Positions 60,815 through 64,000 of a stretch of 64,000 nt of DNA are shown here, one piece after another. The DNA comes from GWE2-40-63 sp041664345. Its GTDB lineage: Bacteria > Bacteroidota > Bacteroidia > Bacteroidales > SZUA-534. A model generated the notes under the pieces. It worked only from the letters and a program-made list of their open reading frames with translations, searched no databases and was not told the DNA's origin. Position numbers and translations under genes: made by a program. Position 1 is the stretch's first letter, and each line of letters opens with the position of its first letter. The stretch spans positions 1 through 64,000 of the forward strand of contig JBAYKX010000004.1 of assembly GCA_041664345.1 (NCBI GenBank), read 5' to 3'.

Positions 60815-60965
60815 TTATTAACAGCTTACTTTGTTCTGAATTAAGGGTGGTGCAACTGTATTACTTCGCTTTGAATTAAGGGCAGTGCAACTTTTAGGGA
60901 TTACTTCGTCACTCCCTGCGGTCGTTTCTCGTAATGTCTGTTCCAATAGGAGGGGTCATTCAAGG
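60815..60965. repeat. Interspersed palindromic repeat, copy 3
   Basis: Shares TTAACAGCTTACTTTGTTCT and GGTAAGGTTTTTTTATTAAC flanks with copy 4, then TTACTTCGCTTTGAATTAAG and TTACTTCGTCACTCCCTGCG. It is cut short before the end block present in copies 1, 2 and 4. Confidence 0.7.
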
Positions 60966-60983
60966 AATTGCACTTCAAAATAG

Positions 60984-61178
60984 TTAAGCTACTTCGTAGC
61001 TAATACCGTTAGGTTGCTTCATTTTTTTTGATGCATCCAATACTTCAATACCAACAATATTCCCCATGGCATCGTAATCGATAATTACTCCCGGTTTTTG
61101 CTCATCACTTTCGGTAATTTCGCCATCGGTCAATTTTATGTAAATAATGTCAACCTCTTTATCAAACCTGATAACCAT
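60984..61178 (-). CDS. DUF2283 protein, probable antitoxin
   Basis: This 64 aa protein matches DUF2283: MVIRFDKEVDIIYIKLTDGEI, then PGVIIDYDAMGNIVGIEVLDASKK. It overlaps the DUF4258 gene by 17 bases. DUF2283/DUF4258 pairs are a common toxin-antitoxin-like gene arrangement, with DUF2283 as the likely antitoxin. Regulation not seen. Confidence 0.75.
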   Translation of the reverse strand: MVIRFDKEVDIIYIKLTDGEITESDEQKPGVIIDYDAMGNIVGIEVLDASKKMKQPNGISYEVA

Positions 61179-61419
61179 ATTTTTCGATTTTAGATGTTTT
61201 ATACACTGTTATTATCATAGGAGGTGTTTTGTTTTCATTAACAAACACCCGGTATAAATATGTTTTAGACTCTTCAACCAGCAGTTTTGAATAAATTTTT
61301 GTTTTATAATCTTGTGTTATAATTGAATCGGGATTCTGAATAATCAACTCAACAATTTTTGAATAGATGCTTCTGAGTCTCATTTGATTAACTGAATGCT
61401 TTGAGAACTCAATTTCCAT
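61162..61419 (-). CDS. DUF4258 protein, probable toxin of the pair
   Basis: The ATG at 61419 (MEIEFSKHSVNQMRLRSI) is preferred to a longer frame whose extension runs into repeat-derived sequence. The DUF4258 features are H-S-x-x-x-x-R-x-x-x-R-x-I at the start, then PDSIITQDYKTKIYSKLL, then YLYRVFVNENKTPPMIITVYKTSKIEKY. It is RelE-like in fold by family knowledge, 85 aa long. It overlaps the DUF2283 gene downstream by 17 bases. Confidence 0.7.
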   Translation of the reverse strand: MEIEFSKHSVNQMRLRSIYSKIVELIIQNPDSIITQDYKTKIYSKLLVEESKTYLYRVFVNENKTPPMIITVYKTSKIEKYGYQV

Positions 61420-61574
61420 GCCTATTAGTGTATTTGCAGTTTTTATAATTGTAAATGTAAACAATTTGTTGAAAAAGTACAAAGCAATTGTTTTACTCTG
61501 TTGTATTAAGCACCATATTGTTCTTGTTGGTGGCAATGTAAACTTGGTAAGTGCGGTAGGGCATAGGGGTAAGG

Positions 61575-61795
61575 TTTTTTATTAACAGCTTACTTTGTTC
61601 TGAATTAAGGGCGGAGTAACTGTATTACTTCGCTTTGAATTAAGGGCAGTGCAACTTTTGAGGGATTACTTCGTCACTCCCTGCGGTCGTTCCTCGTAAT
61701 GACAGCTCCGATTGGAACTGTCATTACGAAGGAGGCACGACTGAAGTAATCTGTTGTTATTACGTTCCGCTTTATAGTAAAATAACGACGACTAT
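61575..61795. repeat. Interspersed palindromic repeat, copy 4 (longest)
   Basis: Contains every block seen in the other copies: TTAACAGCTTACTTTGTTCT, TTACTTCGCTTTGAATTAAG, TTACTTCGTCACTCCCTGCG, CTCGTAATGACAGCTCCGAT, GTCATTACGAAGGAGGCACG and TGTTATTACGTTCCGCTTTA. Its left flank (61505-61575) also resembles 53925-53990. Confidence 0.75.
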
Positions 61796-61809
61796 ACTTG
61801 TTTCTATGA

Positions 61810-62364
61810 TTATTCTACAATTACCCGTTCCCTCACTTTTACTGCCGGATTTCCTTGGTAAATTCCGTTTGCATCCAAATTTTTGGTAGCCACCGAACCC
61901 ACAACCAATATTGCATGTGAACCCACAGTAACACCCGGACAAACAACTGATTTAGCGCCAACCCAACAGCCTTGTTTTAACGTAATATCACCCACTAGTA
62001 AATCAAAGGTGGTTTTTTTATAATTGTGGTTGCCACACAGCAACAGAGCACCCTGCGAAATGCATACATTATCTTCAATTACTACATTACCTAAATTATC
62101 TATCCAAACCCCTTCGCCTAACCAAACATTATTACCAATGGTTAACCGCCAGGGGTATTTTATGTTTATACCCGGTTTAATATTAATACCTTTACCAAGT
62201 TGGGCACCAAAGGTTCTTAAAACCATTACTTTAATACCGGAAACCGGCACCCAGCGGTTCTTTACTATAAGCAAATTGGCATAATACCAAAGCAGTTGTT
62301 TCAATTTTCCAGCTCCCGGCTTATACCAGGAGTTGTTGAAGGTATTTAATTCTATTGTGCTCAT
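61810..62364 (-). CDS. WcaF-like acetyltransferase of polysaccharide cluster
   Basis: This 184 aa left-handed beta-helix (hexapeptide repeat) acetyltransferase has the WcaF/colanic acid type order: NSWYKPGAGKLKQLLWYYANLLIVKNRW, then KPGINIKYPWRLTIGNNVWLGEG, then the hexapeptide region NVCISQGALLLCGNHNYKKTTFDL and GCWVGAKSVVCPGVTVGSHAI with the conserved His region. It would O-acetylate a sugar of the surface polysaccharide. The start overlaps the GT2 gene end by 4 bases, so it is cotranscribed with it. Confidence 0.88.
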   Translation of the reverse strand: MSTIELNTFNNSWYKPGAGKLKQLLWYYANLLIVKNRWVPVSGIKVMVLRTFGAQLGKGINIKPGINIKYPWRLTIGNNVWLGEGVWIDNLGNVVIEDNVCISQGALLLCGNHNYKKTTFDLLVGDITLKQGCWVGAKSVVCPGVTVGSHAILVVGSVATKNLDANGIYQGNPAVKVRERVIVE

Positions 62365-63263
62365 GAAAATTTAAAGTTAAAATCTTCTTCAATTACCTGT
62401 TTTACTGAACGTTTGGTGGTTCGTGCCAAAAAGTTAATCTGATAAATTTTTGCATCTACCAGGAAACGGTACCAAAACCCTTGAAGGAAATGCCAGATTA
62501 GCCCTTTTTTGCCATCCAAAAAACCAAGCAGGATAAAATAACGGTAAAAAAAGTAAAAAAAGGGACGTACAAATAGGGGAATTCGATTGTAAATGTTATT
62601 CTTCAACCAACGGACTCTTGAATCTTGGGTTTTACTTAAGGTAGCACCTATCGTTTTTTCAATAAAAAAATGGTGCTGTTTATTTAATATATCAATAGCT
62701 TCACGGGTGGCATAGCTGTTATGTTTTTCGGTCCACCAGCTAAGGTTGTTTAAGTTGGCATCAACAATATCGTGCTTAAATTCAACGGAAGTACCCTCAT
62801 GTAAAACTATGTGTTCGTCCATCCAGCGGGCTTCGATAGTACCTTTACCATGGCGCCAAATACGCAATAACTTAACCGGGTAATACCCACCAAAACGAAT
62901 CCATTTATTCATAAAATGAACCTGCCGTTTCAGTATAATGCCATTAACTCCGGTGGGCAAAGTATGCAATTTTTCCTTTATTTCGAGTGCCAACTCCGGT
63001 AAAACGTATTCATCAGCATCCATGCGCATCACCCATTCGGTAGTTATGGGGCAATTATCCAAACCCCATTGAAACTGGGTTGCATAATTTAGCCAAGGAT
63101 TCTGAAACACTTTGGCTCCCAACGAAACCGCCAATTCCACTGTATTGTCTGTTGAATAACAATCAATTATAAAAACATGCTTAGCAAAGGGCGATAGTGA
63201 ACGCAAGCAACGTTCCAAATGTAAGTTTTCATTTTTGGTTAATATGATAACACTAACGCTCAT
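62361..63263 (-). CDS. GT2-family glycosyltransferase (WaaE/KdtX-like)
   Basis: The ATG at 63263 (MSVSVIILTKNENLHLERCL) is chosen because it overlaps the stop of the methyltransferase gene by one base (TAATG) and starts directly at the GT-A strand. Motifs: FIIDCYSTDNTVELAVSLGAKVF, RMDADEYVLPELALEI (D-A-D metal site), then a C-terminal amphipathic region typical of WaaE-like enzymes. It transfers a sugar to a lipid- or LPS-linked acceptor. It overlaps the wcaF-like gene by 4 bases. Confidence 0.88.
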   Translation of the reverse strand: MSVSVIILTKNENLHLERCLRSLSPFAKHVFIIDCYSTDNTVELAVSLGAKVFQNPWLNYATQFQWGLDNCPITTEWVMRMDADEYVLPELALEIKEKLHTLPTGVNGIILKRQVHFMNKWIRFGGYYPVKLLRIWRHGKGTIEARWMDEHIVLHEGTSVEFKHDIVDANLNNLSWWTEKHNSYATREAIDILNKQHHFFIEKTIGATLSKTQDSRVRWLKNNIYNRIPLFVRPFFYFFYRYFILLGFLDGKKGLIWHFLQGFWYRFLVDAKIYQINFLARTTKRSVKQVIEEDFNFKFS

Positions 63264-63886
63264 TATATTATGGCTTTTATAAACATGCTTTTCCAAAGAT
63301 AGGGTATTCTTCCACTTCCTTTAAATTCAGTTACCTTAAACCCTTGTTCGGTTAACAATTGGGTTAATGTTTTGCGCGACCAAAATTTAATGTGGCCACC
63401 ATCCCACAAAGCGGTGAAATGATTGTCTAAAGTTCCACTGGCAGCCATTACCAGATTCTTTAAATATCCATGGTATGGAGTTGAAAGAATTAATTCACCA
63501 CCGCCATTTTTTTCCAATACGTTTTTGCAAAAAGCAATGTATTTACGTGGGTCATATAAGTGTTCCACTACTTCGGTGGATATGATGGTATCAAAATTAA
63601 TGGCAGAAAGTTCGCTGGGTAACTCATCTTTGGTTAAATCTTGTACAAAAAAACGGTTTGCATGGGTTTTCCGTGCTTGCTCAATGCCTGTTACCGAAGC
63701 ATCGGTGCTATAAACAGTATAGCCATTTTCAATTAAAAAACTGGCCATCGAACCATTTCCACAACCTACATCGAGCAGCGTTTTGTTTTTCCCTTTGTTT
63801 AGCATCCTCAATAAGGAGCCCGCTAAATAGGAATGTGCGCAAGCCCCTTTGTTGCTTTTGTATCCGTAGTCTTTATATTCACTCAT
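63263..63886 (-). CDS. SAM-dependent class I methyltransferase
   Basis: The ATG at 63886 (MSEYKDYGYKSNKGACAHSYL) is preferred to a TTG further up. Motif I is LLDVGCGNGSMASFL near residue 45, followed by VYSTDASVTGIEQA and FDTIISTEVVEHLYDPRKYIAF, and the family ends WSRKTLTQLLTEQGFKVTEF. It resembles ubiquinone/sugar methyltransferases of the UbiE/Coq fold that act in surface polysaccharide clusters. It is coupled to the GT2 gene by a one-base overlap. Confidence 0.85.
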   Translation of the reverse strand: MSEYKDYGYKSNKGACAHSYLAGSLLRMLNKGKNKTLLDVGCGNGSMASFLIENGYTVYSTDASVTGIEQARKTHANRFFVQDLTKDELPSELSAINFDTIISTEVVEHLYDPRKYIAFCKNVLEKNGGGELILSTPYHGYLKNLVMAASGTLDNHFTALWDGGHIKFWSRKTLTQLLTEQGFKVTEFKGSGRIPYLWKSMFIKAII

Positions 63887-64000
63887 AATATTTTTATATA
63901 ATCGGGAACTAAAATTCAATAATTAATACCATATTTTTAAACTTTTATATATTCAGAGATGTAATTTTTTGCTAAATTTTTTGAGTTGAAATCACTGTAA

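Overview
The window comes from a member of the Bacteroidota, most likely Bacteroidales/Marinilabiliales-like. The evidence is the low GC content, a Bacteroidota-type RHS/YD surface protein, S74-like surface proteins with signal peptides ending in Q-like sites, TAnnTTTG-type promoter candidates, and RteC/tyrosine-recombinase style mobile DNA. Core genes lie at both ends and a roughly 34 kb accessory island rich in defence genes lies between them.

Region 1 (1-14737, all minus strand). Secreted or surface proteins: the start of a cut-off gene, an RHS/YD protein, a tail-fibre-like protein and a small exported protein. These are followed by a type II secretion/type IV pilus-like operon transcribed from the secretin at 14737 down to a GspE/PilB ATPase and a prepilin peptidase. 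A REP-associated tyrosine transposase (RAYT) with REP-like palindromes sits inside this operon. No GspF/PilC platform gene is visible.

Region 2 (15412-22213, plus strand, very AT-rich). A string of small defence units: an RNxxxH HEPN-type protein, a trypsin-like protease, a TIR plus membrane-macro pair that looks like a type II Thoeris system, a metallopeptidase remnant, an ApeA-like HEPN protein and a DUF4365 protein.

Region 3 (22329-39357, plus strand). A tightly packed eight-gene operon preceded by a nested palindromic operator. It encodes an AbiEi-like HTH/PD-(D/E)XK protein, a nucleotidyltransferase, a type I-like N6-adenine methyltransferase, a specificity subunit, a NERD/kinase/kinase/DptF-like ATPase fusion, a DptG-position protein split by an in-frame TAA, a DptH-like nuclease/HerA ATPase and a PP2C phosphatase. 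From memory, the gene count and domain set match the methylation-associated defence system (MADS). It combines PglW (BREX), DptFGH (Dnd) and HsdMS themes. The in-frame stop may make this copy non-functional.

Region 4 (39405-49502). A tyrosine recombinase with a partner gene, and two sets of tRNA-Met(CAT) 3'-end remnants (42537-42584 and 49348-49462), each followed by a terminator. These delimit a second, smaller element. That element carries a HEPN/unknown/SecB-like three-gene cluster (a candidate toxin-antitoxin-chaperone system), a Fic/Doc gene with its DNA-binding partner, a zinc-ribbon coiled-coil protein and a DUF3987 primase/helicase gene cut off at the att remnant.

Region 5 (49791-64000). 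The sufBCD iron-sulfur assembly operon with a MITE-like insertion between sufB and sufC. After it come polysaccharide genes (VanZ-like, MraY/WecA-like, two GT2 glycosyltransferases, a WcaF-like acetyltransferase, a SAM methyltransferase) mixed with DUF4143 ATPases, a RhuM-like protein, a DUF4258/DUF2283 toxin-antitoxin-like pair and four copies of an interspersed palindromic repeat.
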